64,000 bases of DNA from Orbaceae bacterium ESL0727 (GCA_029433345.1 JAQTHY010000001.1:186001-250000); one strand, 5' to 3'; numbered from the stretch's first letter, positions 46,701-57,100 are shown. A program made the numbers and translations. Notes: a model not told the origin generated them from the letters alone.

Positions 46701-47732
46701 TGCGCCCCGACCTGTCGCACCTTCATCACGAATTTCGCCACCACTTCCGGTTGCCGCACCCGGCCAAGGTGAAATCGCAGTAGGGTGATTGTGCGTTTCG
46801 ACCTTCATTAAAATATCGGCAAATTCTGGATGATAACGGTAAATAAAGTGATCGCTATCAGCAAAAAATCGTCCAACTTGCGATCCTTCCATAACAGCAG
46901 CATTATCTTTATAAGCAGACAAGACATAGTCAGGTGTTTTTTCAAACGTATTTTTAATCATTTTGAAGAGCGATTTGGGTTGCTTTTTGCCATCAATAAT
47001 CCAATCCGCGTTAAAAATTTTGTGACGGCAATGCTCTGAATTTGCTTGAGCAAACATGTATAACTCAATATCCGTTGGATTACGACCTAATTTTTGAAAA
47101 TTAGCCATTAAATAATCGATCTCATCAGCGGCTAAAGCCAAACCGAGTCTCATATTAGCCTCGTCTAATGCCTGACGACCTTGCCCTAAAAGATCAACAA
47201 AAGTAACCGGAGTCGGTTTTTCTACTTTGAAAAGCTGTTCGGCATCTTCAATATGGTTATGGATGGTTTCCATCATACGATCATAAATCAGATCGCTAAA
47301 TACTGTTTTCTGTGCACTGGTTAATACAGCACTATTTTCTGCGCTATTTTCTACCTTATCACTTTCATTACACGACACATAATAGGCAATCCCGCGTTCA
47401 ATGCGGCGCACTTTGATTAATCCACAGTTATGTGCAATGTCGGTCGCCTTAGATGACCAAGGTGAAATCGTACCCGCTCTGGGTGTGACTAAAAAGAGCT
47501 GTTTATGCGCCTGCTCACTTTTGTTAGTGTTTGATGGCACTATTTTCGGGCCATATTGTAATAATTTTTCCAGTATTGATAGCTCGTTATCTGTCAACGG
47601 CTCAGCCAGATCAACAAAATGAATATAGTGTGTATCAATTGAATTAATGGGGAGATGATGTTCATGACAAAGAGAAAGCAGTTTACTAATACGAAAAGCG
47701 GATAAAGCAGCAGAACCAGCTAGAATTTTCAT
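43773..47732 (-). CDS. purL: Phosphoribosylformylglycinamidine synthase
   Basis: Fourth step of purine synthesis, the large single-chain form. About 1319 residues (E. coli 1295). N-terminal PurS-like region ([19 protein letters not shown]), two AIRS-type ATP-binding halves ([34 protein letters not shown]), and a C-terminal glutaminase with nucleophile Cys in [10 protein letters not shown] and the His/Glu pair near [10 protein letters not shown]. The start is the ATG at 47732; 11 open codons upstream are not conserved. No PurR-like box was found in the short upstream region. Confidence 0.96.
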   Translation of the reverse strand: MKILAGSAALSAFRISKLLSLCHEHHLPINSIDTHYIHFVDLAEPLTDNELSILEKLLQYGPKIVPSNTNKSEQAHKQLFLVTPRAGTISPWSSKATDIAHNCGLIKVRRIERGIAYYVSCNESDKVENSAENSAVLTSAQKTVFSDLIYDRMMETIHNHIEDAEQLFKVEKPTPVTFVDLLGQGRQALDEANMRLGLALAADEIDYLMANFQKLGRNPTDIELYMFAQANSEHCRHKIFNADWIIDGKKQPKSLFKMIKNTFEKTPDYVLSAYKDNAAVMEGSQVGRFFADSDHFIYRYHPEFADILMKVETHNHPTAISPWPGAATGSGGEIRDEGATGRGAKPKAGLVGFSVSNLRIPDFVQPWEDDFGKPDRIASAFAIMQEGPLGGAAFNNEFGRPALLGYFRTYEEKVNSFNGLELRGYHKPIMLAGGIGNIRREHIRKGEFPAGSKLIVLGGPAMNIGLGGGAASSMSSGQSDAELDFASVQRDNPEMERRCQEVIDHCWQLGENNPILFIHDVGAGGLSNAMPELVSDGGCGGQFELRKILTDEPGMSPLEIWCNESQERYVLAIAPESEALFDKLCKRERAPYAIIGEATAKQALTLHDDYFHDNPINLPLDLLLGKTPKMVRDVTSQVAQGDHFSSQTIQLTEAVKRVLHLPVVAEKTFLITIGDRTVTGMVARDQMVGPWQIPVADCAVTTASLESYYGEAMSIGERAPIALLDFAASARMAVGEAITNIAATAIGADDEGKMRRIKLSANWMAAAGHPGEDAGLYAAVKAIGEELCPALGLTIPVGKDSMSMKTTWQQGEQTQVMTSPLSLVISAFARVEDVRKTVTPELRTNQENSLLFIDLAKGQQALGATALAQVYRHLGQKPADVRDPQILAAFYQALQELVSQKRLLAYHDRSDGGLFVTLVEMAFAGHCSLDMDITSLGDDLIAALFNEELGAVIQVANCHLDEVMACFTKFGLHDAIYKLGCAKAGNQITFSHQSHIVYSEQRSTLRTWWAETTWQMQRLRDNPTCADEEHLAKQNDADPGLNVLLTFDPHQDVAAPYIAKGVKPKVAILREQGVNSHIEMAAAFERAGLTPVDLHMTDLLADRVTLDQFSMLVACGGFSYGDVLGAGEGWAKSILFNERVRDEFTQFFHRPDTLSLGVCNGCQMMSNLKDLIPHAQLWPRFVRNLSERFEARFSLVQIQASPSLLFDGMIGSHMPIAVSHGEGRVEVCDETQLAKLETSGTVAMRYINHVAQVTEQYPANPNGSPNGITAVTTTDGRATIMMPHPERVHRTVNNSWHPEHWGEDSPWMRIFRNARQQLG

Positions 47733-47855
47733 GGGAAATACTCTTTTTGAGTTCAAAATAGGCAAAACAGGGCAATATTATAAAAGAAAGTCGCCGAGGT
47801 TGCTATCTTAAAACTGGCACCCGCTAAAAAAAGCCAGCCGTTAAGATGTTCAGAA

Positions 47856-47917
47856 GTTTCAGAATCATACTACGTTTGTGTATAACGTATCGGGGTAGAT
47901 TCTTAGGGAAGAGAATA
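47856..47917 (+). repeat. Dispersed intergenic repeat, copy C
   Basis: GTTTCAGAATCATACTACG, TTTGTGTATAA, then GGGGTAGAT and TAGGGAAGAGAA. With copy A it shows that the full element is about 55-60 nt. It lies between gpsA and purL. Confidence 0.6.
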
Positions 47918-47920
47918 GAA

Positions 47921-48937
47921 TTAACTTTTTAATTCTTGTTTTTGCGCACGACCCAGTAACGCCATTGCGGCTTGTTTAGGATCTTTATGGCAATAAAGGA
48001 CTTGATAAATTTGCTCAGTAATCGGCATATCAACATGGTATTTTTGGGCAAGTGCCCAGACTTCTTTCGTATTTCGGCACCCTTCGACAACTTGTGCGAT
48101 AATCGCTTGTGCTTCTTCGATTGATTTATTTTGCCCAAGTAACATACCAAAACGGCGATTACGCGATTGGTTATCAGTACAGGTTAACACCAAATCACCT
48201 AATCCTGCCATGCCCATAAAGGTGATAGGATCAGCCCCTAATGCTGAACCTAAACGCATCATTTCGGCTAATCCGCGAGTAATCAGCGCCGTTCTGGCAT
48301 TAGCGCCAAATCCGAGTCCATCAGATAAGCCGGCACCAATTGCGATCACATTTTTAATGGCGCCACCCAACTGCACACCAATAAAATCGTTACTGCTATA
48401 AACGCGAAAACTGCGACTACAATGAAACAGATTTTGTAATTCCTCTAAAAAGGCGTCATTGGTCGAGGCCACCGTCACCGCTGTAGGTAATCCTGACGCG
48501 ACTTCTTTGGCAAAAGTTGGCCCGGAAATCACCGCTAACGGGATATGATCACCTAAAATCTCTTTAGCAACATCTTGCAACAAGCGCCCCGTATCGGCTT
48601 CTAATCCTTTGGTAGCCCACACAATTTTGCTATCAGGTCGTAAAAAGGGTCGGATTTGCGTCAATATTTCAGCAAATGCATGACTCGGGATAACGATCAG
48701 CAAAATCGATGAGGCAGATACCGCCGTTTTCAGATCGCTTTCAAGCTGTAACTTTTCGGGGAAAGGAATACCGGGTAAAAACTGCTTATTTTGACGATCA
48801 TGCTGTAGTACCGCTATCTTTTCAGGATTATGCCCCCACAATAGTGTGTCATGGCCGTTGCGAGCAAGTAAGATCGCTAAAGACGTCCCATAAGATCCTG
48901 CACCAATAACTGTGACTACAGCCTGTTTTTTCATCAT
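47921..48937 (-). CDS. gpsA: Glycerol-3-phosphate dehydrogenase [NAD(P)+]
   Basis: Makes sn-glycerol 3-phosphate from dihydroxyacetone phosphate for phospholipid synthesis. 338 residues. N-terminal [29 protein letters not shown], the catalytic-lysine region [19 protein letters not shown], and the conserved [19 protein letters not shown]. It starts 6 nt after the secB stop. The secB-gpsA order is conserved with E. coli, but cysE does not follow. Confidence 0.96.
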   Translation of the reverse strand: MMKKQAVVTVIGAGSYGTSLAILLARNGHDTLLWGHNPEKIAVLQHDRQNKQFLPGIPFPEKLQLESDLKTAVSASSILLIVIPSHAFAEILTQIRPFLRPDSKIVWATKGLEADTGRLLQDVAKEILGDHIPLAVISGPTFAKEVASGLPTAVTVASTNDAFLEELQNLFHCSRSFRVYSSNDFIGVQLGGAIKNVIAIGAGLSDGLGFGANARTALITRGLAEMMRLGSALGADPITFMGMAGLGDLVLTCTDNQSRNRRFGMLLGQNKSIEEAQAIIAQVVEGCRNTKEVWALAQKYHVDMPITEQIYQVLYCHKDPKQAAMALLGRAQKQELKS

Positions 48938-48943
48938 CTCAAT

Positions 48944-49441
48944 CTATTGTAATTGTTCAGGGATACCTGATTCAGGTTTATCTTCTTGCTGCTGCTGTTG
49001 CTGCTGTTGTAGATAGTTCATAAACAAAGCATCAAAATTGACAGGTTCTAAATTAACGGGTTGGAATGTACCTTTAATCACTAAGCTAGATATCGCTTCG
49101 CGTGCATAAGGGAAAAGAATATTCGGACAATATGCACCAAGGCAATGTTGTAATTGATTGCCTGAAAAACCAATAATTGAAAAAATCCCTGCTTGTGTCA
49201 CTTCACAAATATAGGCAACTTCATCATTGGATTTAGTTGTTAAGGTAATACGCAATGAAACTTCGTACACATTATCACTTAACATTTGTGATGAAGAATT
49301 CATCTCAATATTCACATCAGGTTTCCACTCTTTAGGGAAGATTTGTGGCACGTTAGGTGTTTCAAATGAGACATCTTTAATATAGATACGTTGAATCACA
49401 AAAGTTGTTTCGACGGGTTGTGTATTATTCTGCTCTGTCAT
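48944..49441 (-). CDS. secB: Protein-export chaperone SecB
   Basis: Tetrameric cytosolic chaperone that keeps preproteins unfolded and hands them to SecA. 165 residues. Conserved [19 protein letters not shown] at the N-terminus, QAGIFSI near residue 85, [20 protein letters not shown], and the C-terminal segment [10 protein letters not shown]. The tail carries eight consecutive glutamines (48986-49009), encoded by a CAA/CAG microsatellite, where E. coli has three. The SecA-binding zinc-site partner tail is otherwise typical. Confidence 0.95.
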   Translation of the reverse strand: MTEQNNTQPVETTFVIQRIYIKDVSFETPNVPQIFPKEWKPDVNIEMNSSSQMLSDNVYEVSLRITLTTKSNDEVAYICEVTQAGIFSIIGFSGNQLQHCLGAYCPNILFPYAREAISSLVIKGTFQPVNLEPVNFDALFMNYLQQQQQQQQEDKPESGIPEQLQ

Positions 49442-49522
49442 AATAAGACCTTATTTTCAAATTGAGTCGTTAAATTGGGTGAAGTTAGAAATCATTTCCG
49501 TTTACGATTTCAGCTAAGCAAA

Positions 49523-49963
49523 TTACTTTCTAACCAATGGTAGATTTTCACCATTCCAGCCGGCAAGGCCATCTTTCAAGGTAAAGACTTTCGTAAATCC
49601 TTGTTTATATAACATTTCGCCAATACTATTTGCAGATAGTCCATTATCATCGACTATAATCAGCGGGGTTTCTTTATACTTTTCGAGTGCTTTTATGCTT
49701 CCATTTTTAATATCAATAGGAAGAATATTCAATGATTCCGTAATATGACCATTTTTAAAATTATCCGCTGAACGCACATCCACCACGATACCATTTTCTT
49801 TATTGATCATTTGGATAAGTTGCGCATTGCTGATGATTTTTACTTTTGATAATTTACTTTTAATGGTCAACACAATAATCATCACAAGTAAAGCAACCCA
49901 CCCAATTGATAATATCGGGTGATTTTTCATAAAGGGGAGAATTTCGTTAATCATAAAGTCCAT
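49523..49963 (-). CDS. yibN: Rhodanese-like membrane protein YibN lacking the catalytic cysteine
   Basis: A 146-residue protein: one N-terminal transmembrane helix (about residues 17-37, ILSIGWVALLVMIIVLTIKS) and a rhodanese domain ending KDGLAGWNGENLPLVRK, matching E. coli YibN. In E. coli the active-site loop holds a cysteine (sequence around MQCQEP, from memory). Here the aligned loop reads DDNGLSANSI, and the whole protein has no cysteine, so sulfurtransferase activity is unlikely. E. coli grxC, normally between yibN and secB, is absent; the gap is only 81 nt. Confidence 0.88.
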   Translation of the reverse strand: MDFMINEILPFMKNHPILSIGWVALLVMIIVLTIKSKLSKVKIISNAQLIQMINKENGIVVDVRSADNFKNGHITESLNILPIDIKNGSIKALEKYKETPLIIVDDNGLSANSIGEMLYKQGFTKVFTLKDGLAGWNGENLPLVRK

Positions 49964-50226
49964 ATTTATACGGTTACCTTGTTTTGATATCGTTCGTTTG
50001 TCATATATCTAGTGTTAATATAGCGAGCACTGATATATTCAGTTTTTACACGCCTATGCATAAATTCCAAGAGGGTGCATATAAACAGCTTGCAAATTGA
50101 GATCAAGATTATAACGATATTAAGGCATGAAATACAGTCCCAATGATGAAAACTTACTAAGCAACTCTCACACTCGCCCAATAACCACTTATTAACACAC
50201 GTTATTTTATGAATTAGTCTTGCTTT

Positions 50227-50241
50227 GCACAAATACAGTGC
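50227..50241 (+). promoter_or_regulatory. Putative NtrC (GlnG) binding site
   Basis: GCACAAATACAGTGC fits the NtrC half-site palindrome GCAC-N7-GTGC. A weaker half site (GTGC at 50259-50262) lies about two turns downstream. It is roughly 240 nt upstream of the sigma-54 promoter, a usable enhancer distance. Confidence 0.6.
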
Positions 50242-50458
50242 GAAAAAGTCTATTTATGGTGCATTTGCTGATTACGTGATATCATTTAGTCAATTATTGC
50301 GGTGATTCGAGCCATGCCTAACCGATTATTGTTCACCAATCAGCAACCAAACAGAGCATCATCACGTGACTAGTTACGCGCTATCTTGCCATCACGTCAT
50401 GGATAACCGTTGATATAATCAACAATATGCAGCAATAACCGATCAGCTGTAAAAAATA

Positions 50459-50474
50459 TGGCACCATTTTTGCA
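50459..50474 (+). promoter_or_regulatory. Sigma-54 promoter of glnA
   Basis: TGGCACCATTTTTGCA is a perfect match to the -24/-12 consensus TGGCAC-N5-TTGCA, with GG and GC exactly 10 nt apart. Transcription would start near 50485. Confidence 0.92.
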
Positions 50475-50608
50475 TTAATGGTCACATTGAACGTTTTTAT
50501 CTGAATTCAATTACGGAGAAATCGTTACATTACAAAGGTAATCATTTATTGCCATGTGAATAACGATCCCTCATACGTTTAATTTTTCGTCCTAAATGGA
50601 GAACAACT

Positions 50609-52018
50609 ATGTCTACACAAGAAGTTTTAACCTTAATCAAAGAAAACGAAGTGAAATTTGTTGATTTACGTTTTACAGATACTAAAGGTAAAGAACAACA
50701 TGTCACTATCCCCGTTAATCAAGTCGACGCCGACTTCTTTGAAGAAGGTAAAATGTTTGATGGATCATCCATTGCCGGATGGAAAGGCATTAACGAATCC
50801 GATATGGTATTAATGCCAGATATCGAAAGCGCCGTTATTGATCCTTTTTATGAAGATACGACCTTGAATATCCGCTGCGATATTTTAGAACCTGCTACAT
50901 TGCAAGGGTATGATCGTGATCCACGTTCAATCGCTAAACGCGCTGAAGAATACCTCAAATCTTCAGGTATTGCTGATACCGTTATTTTTGGACCTGAACC
51001 TGAATTCTTTTTATTTGATGATGTCCGTTTTGGGACACCAATGTCTGGCAGTTTTGTCCATATCGATGATATTGAAGCAGCTTGGAACTCAGGCACAGAA
51101 TACGAAGATGGCAATAAAGGTCATCGCCCAGGCGTGAAAGGCGGCTATTTCCCTGTACCACCGGTTGATTCATCACAAGATATTCGTTCCGAAATGTGCT
51201 TAATCATGGAACAATTAGGCTTAGTTGTCGAAGCCCATCATCACGAAGTCGCTACCGCAGGCCAAAACGAAATCGCTTGCCGTTTCAATACCTTAACTAA
51301 AAAAGCAGATGAAGTACAAATCTACAAATATGTTGTGCAAAATGTTGCAGATGCCTATGGCAAAACCGCTACTTTTATGCCAAAACCTATTTTTGGTGAT
51401 AACGGTTCAGGCATGCATTGCCACCAATCATTAGCTAAAGATGGTGTGAACCTTTTTGCGGGTGATAAATATGCTGGGCTTTCTGAAATGGCACTCTTCT
51501 ATATTGGTGGGATTATCAAACACGCGAAAGCCATTAATGCATTTGCCAACCCTGCGACCAACTCTTACAAACGTTTAGTTCCAGGTTATGAAGCACCAGT
51601 TATGCTGGCTTATTCAGCACGTAACCGCTCAGCCTCTATCCGTATTCCGGTGGTGACTAATCCTAAAGCTCGCCGTATCGAAGTCCGCTTCCCGGATCCA
51701 GCAGGTAACCCATATTTATCATTTGCGGCACAATTAATGGCAGGACTTGACGGTATTATTAATAAAATTCATCCTGGTGATGCAATGGATAAAAATTTAT
51801 ACGATCTTCCACCAGAAGAATCTAAATTAATACCACAAGTCGCGGGTTCACTTGAAGAAGCGATCCAAGCTCTAGATGCTGATCGTGAATTCTTGACACG
51901 GGGTAACGTCTTTACTAATGATACTATCGACGCCTATATCGACTTGAAAAAAGGTGAAATCGATCGCGTTCGTATGACGCCACACCCAGTTGAATTCGAA
52001 CTTTACTATAGCTTATAA
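50609..52018 (+). CDS. glnA: Glutamine synthetase type I
   Basis: Dodecameric ATP-dependent glutamine synthetase, the main ammonium-assimilating enzyme. 469 residues, same as E. coli. N-terminal beta-Grasp domain, [17 protein letters not shown], metal/glutamate site [20 protein letters not shown], and the adenylylation loop with Tyr in [11 protein letters not shown]. So covalent control through GlnE and GlnB is expected. RBS GGAG. The last two codons and the stop form the first unit of a tandem repeat. Confidence 0.98.
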   Translation: MSTQEVLTLIKENEVKFVDLRFTDTKGKEQHVTIPVNQVDADFFEEGKMFDGSSIAGWKGINESDMVLMPDIESAVIDPFYEDTTLNIRCDILEPATLQGYDRDPRSIAKRAEEYLKSSGIADTVIFGPEPEFFLFDDVRFGTPMSGSFVHIDDIEAAWNSGTEYEDGNKGHRPGVKGGYFPVPPVDSSQDIRSEMCLIMEQLGLVVEAHHHEVATAGQNEIACRFNTLTKKADEVQIYKYVVQNVADAYGKTATFMPKPIFGDNGSGMHCHQSLAKDGVNLFAGDKYAGLSEMALFYIGGIIKHAKAINAFANPATNSYKRLVPGYEAPVMLAYSARNRSASIRIPVVTNPKARRIEVRFPDPAGNPYLSFAAQLMAGLDGIINKIHPGDAMDKNLYDLPPEESKLIPQVAGSLEEAIQALDADREFLTRGNVFTNDTIDAYIDLKKGEIDRVRMTPHPVEFELYYSL

Positions 52019-52095
52019 GAACTAAGTTTATAAGAACTACGTTTATAAAGACTAAACTTATAAAAACTAAGTTTATAAAAACTAAGCTTATAAAG
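52013..52095 (+). repeat. 15-nt tandem repeat array at the glnA stop codon
   Basis: Five full units of 15 nt and a partial sixth: TTATAAGAACTAAGT, TTATAAGAACTACGT, TTATAAAGACTAAAC, TTATAAAAACTAAGT, TTATAAAAACTAAGC. The TAA in the first unit is the glnA stop, and every later unit repeats TTATAA. Confidence 0.88.
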
Positions 52096-52115
52096 TACAT
52101 AGTTTCTAAAATCCT

Positions 52116-52159
52116 TTCCGTTAAAGCGATCAGGTATCAATGCCTGATCTTTAACGGAA
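52116..52159 (+). other. Long hairpin in the glnA-glnL gap
   Basis: Arms TTCCGTTAAA and TTTAACGGAA, continued by GATCAGG/CCTGATC after a 2-nt bulge, around an 8-nt loop (17 bp in all). No U run follows, so it more likely attenuates or stabilises than fully terminates, lowering glnL-glnG expression relative to glnA. Confidence 0.72.
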
Positions 52160-52267
52160 CATGAAAAGCGTGCGGGATCAGAGCGCAAAGCCTCTACTTC
52201 CCTCGCTTTTCAACACGCCGCAGTGTAGTTAGCGGAATAGACTCACGTTCATGTGAATGGAGATGTA

Positions 52268-53320
52268 ATGATGACATTTGATAATCAATCCGATGCAAAT
52301 CTTATCCTCAATTCCATGATCACAAATATTGTGCTACTCGATAGTCAATTAAATATTCTCTATGTCAATACGGCAACTAGCCAATTATTGGCGCAAAGCC
52401 CCAAAAAGCTTATTGGTTGTCACTTTCCTGATCTCCTGCACTACTTATCATTAGATATCAAATTAATGCAAAGTGCACTAACGCAAAATCAAGGATTTAC
52501 CGATAACGAAGTCAATCTGGTCATCCATGATGAACTGCATGTATTATCGCTCACCGCGCAACCTTTAGAAGAAGGCAGAATCTTAATTGAGATGACACCG
52601 CTCAATAATCATAAAAAATTGAGTCAAGAACAGCTGCAACAAGCACAGCAGCATGCGGCGAGAGAATTAGTTCGTGGACTTGCCCACGAGATCAAAAATC
52701 CGTTAGGTGGATTACGTGGAGCAGCACAACTTTTAGCCAAAGAGCTGCCTAACAATGAATTGCAAGATTATACAAAAATTATTATTGAACAAGCAGATAG
52801 ATTACGAAATCTTGTTGATAGGCTCCTTGGTCCACAACAAGTATTGCAACAAAAAATTCAAAACATTCATCAAGCGATTGAACGTATTTACGCTTTATTA
52901 TGTTTAGAAAAACCACATAACATTAACATTATTCGCGACTATGATCCGAGCTTACCTGATTTTATCCATGATTCAGAACAGATAGAGCAAGTTATCCTAA
53001 ATATTGCTCGCAATGCACTGCAAGCCATGGGGCAAAACTCAGGAACCTTAACCATTAGAACTCGCACCGCTTTCCAATTAACACTGCACGGCGCCCGCTA
53101 TCGTTTATGCGCACGCATCGATATCGAAGATAACGGCCCAGGTATTCCGGTCAATCTACAAGATACGTTATTTTATCCTATGGTAAGCGGACATGAGGGC
53201 GGTACAGGCTTAGGGCTTTCTATCGCTAGAAATATTGTTGATCAACATAATGGTAAAATTGAATTTAACAGTTGGCCCGGACATACCGAATTTTCCGTCT
53301 ATTTGCCGATACGCCAATGA
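52268..53320 (+). CDS. glnL: Nitrogen sensor histidine kinase/phosphatase NtrB
   Basis: Phosphorylates GlnG under nitrogen limitation and dephosphorylates it when GlnB signals sufficiency. About 350 residues, cytosolic. N-terminal PAS domain, the H-box [20 protein letters not shown], and the ATPase boxes [21 protein letters not shown] and [13 protein letters not shown]. The start is the ATG at 52268, 5 nt after GGAG; a GTG at 52253 lacks an RBS. Between glnA and glnG, as in E. coli. Confidence 0.95.
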   Translation: MMTFDNQSDANLILNSMITNIVLLDSQLNILYVNTATSQLLAQSPKKLIGCHFPDLLHYLSLDIKLMQSALTQNQGFTDNEVNLVIHDELHVLSLTAQPLEEGRILIEMTPLNNHKKLSQEQLQQAQQHAARELVRGLAHEIKNPLGGLRGAAQLLAKELPNNELQDYTKIIIEQADRLRNLVDRLLGPQQVLQQKIQNIHQAIERIYALLCLEKPHNINIIRDYDPSLPDFIHDSEQIEQVILNIARNALQAMGQNSGTLTIRTRTAFQLTLHGARYRLCARIDIEDNGPGIPVNLQDTLFYPMVSGHEGGTGLGLSIARNIVDQHNGKIEFNSWPGHTEFSVYLPIRQ

Positions 53321-53331
53321 GGTAACTAACA

Positions 53332-54825
53332 ATGAATATTTGGATTGTAGATGATGATAGTTCGATCCGTTGGGTATTAGAAAAAGCACTCACACAAGCA
53401 CATTTCAATTGCGTCAGCTTTGCAACAGGGCAAGATGTACTGGATGCATTAAAAACTGATCCGCAAAAACCGGCAGTATTAATTTCGGATATCAAAATGC
53501 CCGGTATTGACGGATTAACATTACTGCATGATATTAAAGAGCAGTTTCCTAATTTACCCATTATTATCATGACCGCACATTCCGATCTCGATGCTGCAGT
53601 CAATGCCTACCAAAAAGGGGCGTTTGACTATATTCCCAAACCCTTTGATGTTGACGATGTTGTACAACTTGTTGAACGCGCTATCTTACAAAATCAAGCA
53701 CAGCAAGTTCAGAAACAACAGCAAGATCACCAAACCGTCACCCGTACCGGTATTATAGGCGAAGCACCTGCTATGCAGGAAGTCTTCCGGATTATTGGTC
53801 GCTTATCAAAATCATCGATTAATGTATTAATCAATGGTGAATCAGGCACAGGTAAAGAGTTGGTCGCGAAAGCGCTGCATACCCATAGCCCCCGTTCACA
53901 ATTACCGTTTATTGCCCTAAATATGGCCGCTATTCCTAATGAGTTAATCGAATCAGAATTGTTTGGTCACGAAAAAGGTGCGTTCACTGGTGCCAATCAA
54001 GTTCGCCATGGGCGCTTTGAGCAAGCCAATGGGGGAACACTCTTTTTAGATGAAATTGGTGATATGCCACTCGACGTGCAAACTCGACTCCTCCGTGTGC
54101 TTTCTGATGGGCAATTTTACCGCATTGGCGGCTATTCGCCGGTAAAAGTCGATGTGCGAATTATTGCTGCAACCCATCAAGATTTACAAGTGCGCGTTAG
54201 AGAAGGTAAATTCCGCGAAGATCTTTTCCATCGTCTTAACGTGATCCGTATTTTATTACCACCGTTACGCGATCGTGCGCAAGATATCCCTAAACTGGTG
54301 GAACACTTTCTGCATGTCACCGCGAATGAGCTTGGTGTAGAAACAAAAGTATTAAGTAAAGACGCCATGAATGTACTTTGTTCATTCAATTGGCCCGGTA
54401 ATGTCAGACAACTTGAAAACTGCTGCAGCTGGATGACGGTCATGTCGTCGAGTAAAGAGATTTTAGTCCAAGATCTACCCCCTGAACTATTACAGTTCCC
54501 GCAATTAGAACCACACAAAGGCAATGATAGCAACAACGATCGTGTACCGCTGACATCATTACCAACTATTTCAACGACACCCGATCAACCCTACCAAACT
54601 ACCGATTCTGACATTCGTTGGCAACAGGTATTAGAAACCTGGGCTAAACAGGCATTGATGGCTGGCGAGACAGATATACTCACCCGTGCCGTGGTTGATG
54701 TTGAACGAACCTTATTAACTTGTGCGCTGCAATTCACTCGAGGACATAAACAAGAAGCAGCCCACTTATTAGGCTGGGGACGCAATACCTTAACGCGAAA
54801 ACTGAAAGAGTTAAATATAAATTAA
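53332..54825 (+). CDS. glnG: Nitrogen response regulator NtrC
   Basis: Sigma-54-dependent activator of nitrogen genes. 497 residues (E. coli 469). Receiver domain with phosphoacceptor Asp53 in [13 protein letters not shown]+ domain with Walker [17 protein letters not shown], the sigma-54-contacting GAFTGA loop, FLDEIGDMP and GNVRQLEN, and a C-terminal Fis-type helix-turn-helix ([20 protein letters not shown]). The extra length is mainly a polar linker of about 60 residues before the DNA-binding domain. It starts 11 nt after glnL. Confidence 0.96.
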   Translation: MNIWIVDDDSSIRWVLEKALTQAHFNCVSFATGQDVLDALKTDPQKPAVLISDIKMPGIDGLTLLHDIKEQFPNLPIIIMTAHSDLDAAVNAYQKGAFDYIPKPFDVDDVVQLVERAILQNQAQQVQKQQQDHQTVTRTGIIGEAPAMQEVFRIIGRLSKSSINVLINGESGTGKELVAKALHTHSPRSQLPFIALNMAAIPNELIESELFGHEKGAFTGANQVRHGRFEQANGGTLFLDEIGDMPLDVQTRLLRVLSDGQFYRIGGYSPVKVDVRIIAATHQDLQVRVREGKFREDLFHRLNVIRILLPPLRDRAQDIPKLVEHFLHVTANELGVETKVLSKDAMNVLCSFNWPGNVRQLENCCSWMTVMSSSKEILVQDLPPELLQFPQLEPHKGNDSNNDRVPLTSLPTISTTPDQPYQTTDSDIRWQQVLETWAKQALMAGETDILTRAVVDVERTLLTCALQFTRGHKQEAAHLLGWGRNTLTRKLKELNIN

Positions 54826-54870
54826 TCATAACGTAAGCTAATCATATTTTTTTATTTAAGGGTGAATTTG

Positions 54871-54905
54871 ACGTAAACGTATAGTAGTTCTGAAACATCC
54901 AATAT
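54871..54905 (-). repeat. Dispersed intergenic repeat, copy D
   Basis: Minus-strand TATTGGATGTTTCAGAACTA followed by CTATACGTTTACGT, nearly identical to copy B over the first 30 nt. Confidence 0.6.
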
Positions 54906-54958
54906 TTTTTATTAGTCATGAGTTCTTGATGATTAGTTTTTGGTTGTTGATCTTTTCT

Positions 54959-55012
54959 CTTATGACCGTTATGAATGTTATAAAAGTCATAAAGGTTGTG
55001 AAAGCGTTAAAT
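54959..55012 (+). repeat. 9-nt tandem repeat array downstream of glnG
   Basis: Six degenerate 9-nt units: CTTATGACC, GTTATGAAT, GTTATAAAA, GTCATAAAG, GTTGTGAAA, GCGTTAAAT. Non-coding on either strand as far as I can tell. Confidence 0.6.
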
Positions 55013-55305
55013 TTATTGAAAGAAATATCGGGATGAGTCGCAAAATGCAGAAATAGCAGCCATGCATTTATTTGTGTGGCATTGACTTGCGTGGTGTGTA
55101 ATCTGTTCACAGATCAGTAAAAAGCATCAGATAGATGATTGCATTACCACGCTGCTCATTTTGGGCATGATAATGCAAGAAAAAGATCATCTTTATAAAA
55201 ATGAGTCTCCTAGAGCGCTATATTTAATGCTTTATAAAAATAAGCATCGATTTTTAACATTATCTATTCGCAATCACGTTTTATATTCTCTTAGACTTAT
55301 CCCAT

Positions 55306-56325
55306 TTAAATGAATAAGAAAAAATAGAGCAAAATGATATTCACGAATAAAAGCAAAAGCGCAGTCGGAATTTGGACTTTTATCACTTGATAGCGATCAG
55401 GTAAATTCAATAATGCCGCCGGGACAAGATTGTAATTTGCGGCCATCGGCGTCATAAGTGTGCCGCAATAACCACTAAACATACCTATTGCTGCCATCAC
55501 AGCAGGATCCCCACCCAGTTGATTGACAAGGATAGGAATCCCCACGCCTGCCGCCATAATTGGGAATGAAGCAAATGCATTACCAAGCACCATTGTTAAT
55601 AACGCCATGCCTACTGCATAAACGGTCACCGCAATCAGGCGACTATCAATATTCAGATAGTCAGTCACCAGTTGAGTAATACTGCGTCCGACACCGGCAT
55701 CATTAAACAACAGGCCGATTGTGGCGAGAATTTGTGGCAAAATAAATGCCCAACCAATAGAATCGAGTAATCTTCGTGATTCATGAAAGGGTTGTGATAA
55801 TTTATCACCGGTCATTTTTAAGGCAATAATAAGCCCTAATATGCAACCCGCCGTCATCGAAAATAGTGTGATTAGTGTGGATACATGGACACCTTCACCA
55901 AAAAACCAGCGTGCTAATGCTGCATTATGGAAAATAAGTACACCCAACACCGTACCAATTGGAATCATCAATGCTGGCACAAAGAGTTTTATACCAAACT
56001 TTTTAGCATTTTCTTGGCGTTGTTGTTTGGAAAGTGTGGGATATTTGCCTAATTTAACGCCACCTAATCCGGCAATGAGCGCCATAATCACAACCAAGAC
56101 ACCAACGGTAAAGTTAATCATTGCTTTTGCCTGTGCCGCATCATCAATCACATAAGTTAAGAGTTGGTTACTCCACTCACCGACTAAAAAAATCAAGCCA
56201 TAGAGAAACCAAAAAGCGCCAGTTGTGATGCGACGAGGGTTATGTTTATCTAACCATGAATAGCATGCCACAACTAATAGCGAGATACCGGCAAGGAAAT
56301 AGAGATACTCTTGTTTAAAATACAT
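55306..56325 (-). CDS. DUF979 permease, putative 5-oxoproline transporter subunit
   Basis: A 339-residue integral membrane protein with about nine to ten helices. The family is DUF979, annotated in reference databases as a 5-oxoproline transporter subunit working with DUF969. Segments such as MFSGYCGTLMTPMAANYNLV and GNAFASFPIMAAGVGIPILV are characteristic. RBS GGGGGAATAA; it begins 4 nt after the DUF969 stop, so the two are coupled. Function rests on family and on the pxp genes upstream. Confidence 0.8.
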   Translation of the reverse strand: MYFKQEYLYFLAGISLLVVACYSWLDKHNPRRITTGAFWFLYGLIFLVGEWSNQLLTYVIDDAAQAKAMINFTVGVLVVIMALIAGLGGVKLGKYPTLSKQQRQENAKKFGIKLFVPALMIPIGTVLGVLIFHNAALARWFFGEGVHVSTLITLFSMTAGCILGLIIALKMTGDKLSQPFHESRRLLDSIGWAFILPQILATIGLLFNDAGVGRSITQLVTDYLNIDSRLIAVTVYAVGMALLTMVLGNAFASFPIMAAGVGIPILVNQLGGDPAVMAAIGMFSGYCGTLMTPMAANYNLVPAALLNLPDRYQVIKVQIPTALLLLFVNIILLYFFLFI

Positions 56326-56329
56326 TGCG

Positions 56330-57037
56330 TTATTCCCCCGCTTTTAATGATGAACGGTGCTGGGACAGCAATTGTTTATCCATATAGACAAGCCGTAAAC
56401 TGTGGATAAGAAAAGCACATATTGCCGTTGGAATACCCCATAATGCGATATGCAATGGTGCGATATGAATACCAAAACCGCCTAAAAAACCTTGCATAAA
56501 AATAACCGCACCAAAGGCAACAAAAATATCTTCACCAAAAAACACACCAACATTATCGCAGGCAGCGGCCATCGCAAAAATGCGATCACGTACCTTTTCA
56601 GATAAAGAACCATAATGTTTGATTGCCGCACCTTCTGCCATAGGCGCAATCAGTGGCCTTACCATCTGAGCATGGCCGCCTAAACTGGTTAGGCCAATCG
56701 CCGCAGTCACTTCACGAATAAAAAGATAAGTAATCAATAAACGACTGACTGTTGCACTCTGTATTTTCATAATCCATTGTTGCGCAAATTCCCTTAATCC
56801 ATGCCGCTCAAGCAGACCTATGACCGCCAAAGGAATTAATAAAATTAATGCTAAATTACGTGCATTAAGGAAACCACTGCCCAATTTTTGTAAGACTTCA
56901 TAGAGGGGTAAATTTGCCAATAATCCTGCAATAATCCCTGCAATTGTGACCACCAATACAGGATTAAGGCGTATTAAAAAACCTAAAATAATGATCGCTA
57001 TACCTACTAACGGCCAGTAATTAATCACTTGATCCAT
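56330..57037 (-). CDS. DUF969 permease, putative 5-oxoproline transporter subunit
   Basis: A 235-residue membrane protein of about six helices, family DUF969, the usual partner of DUF979. Conserved segments LLERHGLREFAQQWI, REVTAAIGLTSLGGHAQMVRPLIAPM and CDNVGVFFGEDIFVAFGA. The start is the ATG at 57037 behind AGAGAGAAACGTA; the frame continues to a TTG at 57061. It lies 63 nt after pxpA and presumably imports the substrate for PxpABC. Confidence 0.8.
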   Translation of the reverse strand: MDQVINYWPLVGIAIIILGFLIRLNPVLVVTIAGIIAGLLANLPLYEVLQKLGSGFLNARNLALILLIPLAVIGLLERHGLREFAQQWIMKIQSATVSRLLITYLFIREVTAAIGLTSLGGHAQMVRPLIAPMAEGAAIKHYGSLSEKVRDRIFAMAAACDNVGVFFGEDIFVAFGAVIFMQGFLGGFGIHIAPLHIALWGIPTAICAFLIHSLRLVYMDKQLLSQHRSSLKAGE

Positions 57038-57100
57038 TACGTTTCTCTCTCTTATTCGCAACGTTATTTTGTAAAATTAACTAAGATTCTGACTAAGATT

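Larger units (their letters stand above)
49964..50608. promoter_or_regulatory. glnA upstream control region
   Basis: 645 nt between divergent yibN and glnA, holding an NtrC-type site, a sigma-54 promoter and a leader of about 125 nt. An 88-codon frame at its left side starts with TTG and shows no protein-like features. Confidence 0.6.
54826..55305. other. glnG/DUF979 convergent region
   Basis: 480 nt without a gene: repeat copy D, a 9-nt tandem array, then AT-rich sequence with two CTTTATAAAAAT segments near 55190 and 55230. No clear terminator for glnG was found. Confidence 0.4.

Noticed and set aside
49966-50232. 88-codon minus-strand frame just upstream of yibN
   Set aside because: TTG start, no RBS, cysteine-rich composition unlike a real protein, and it runs through the glnA control region.
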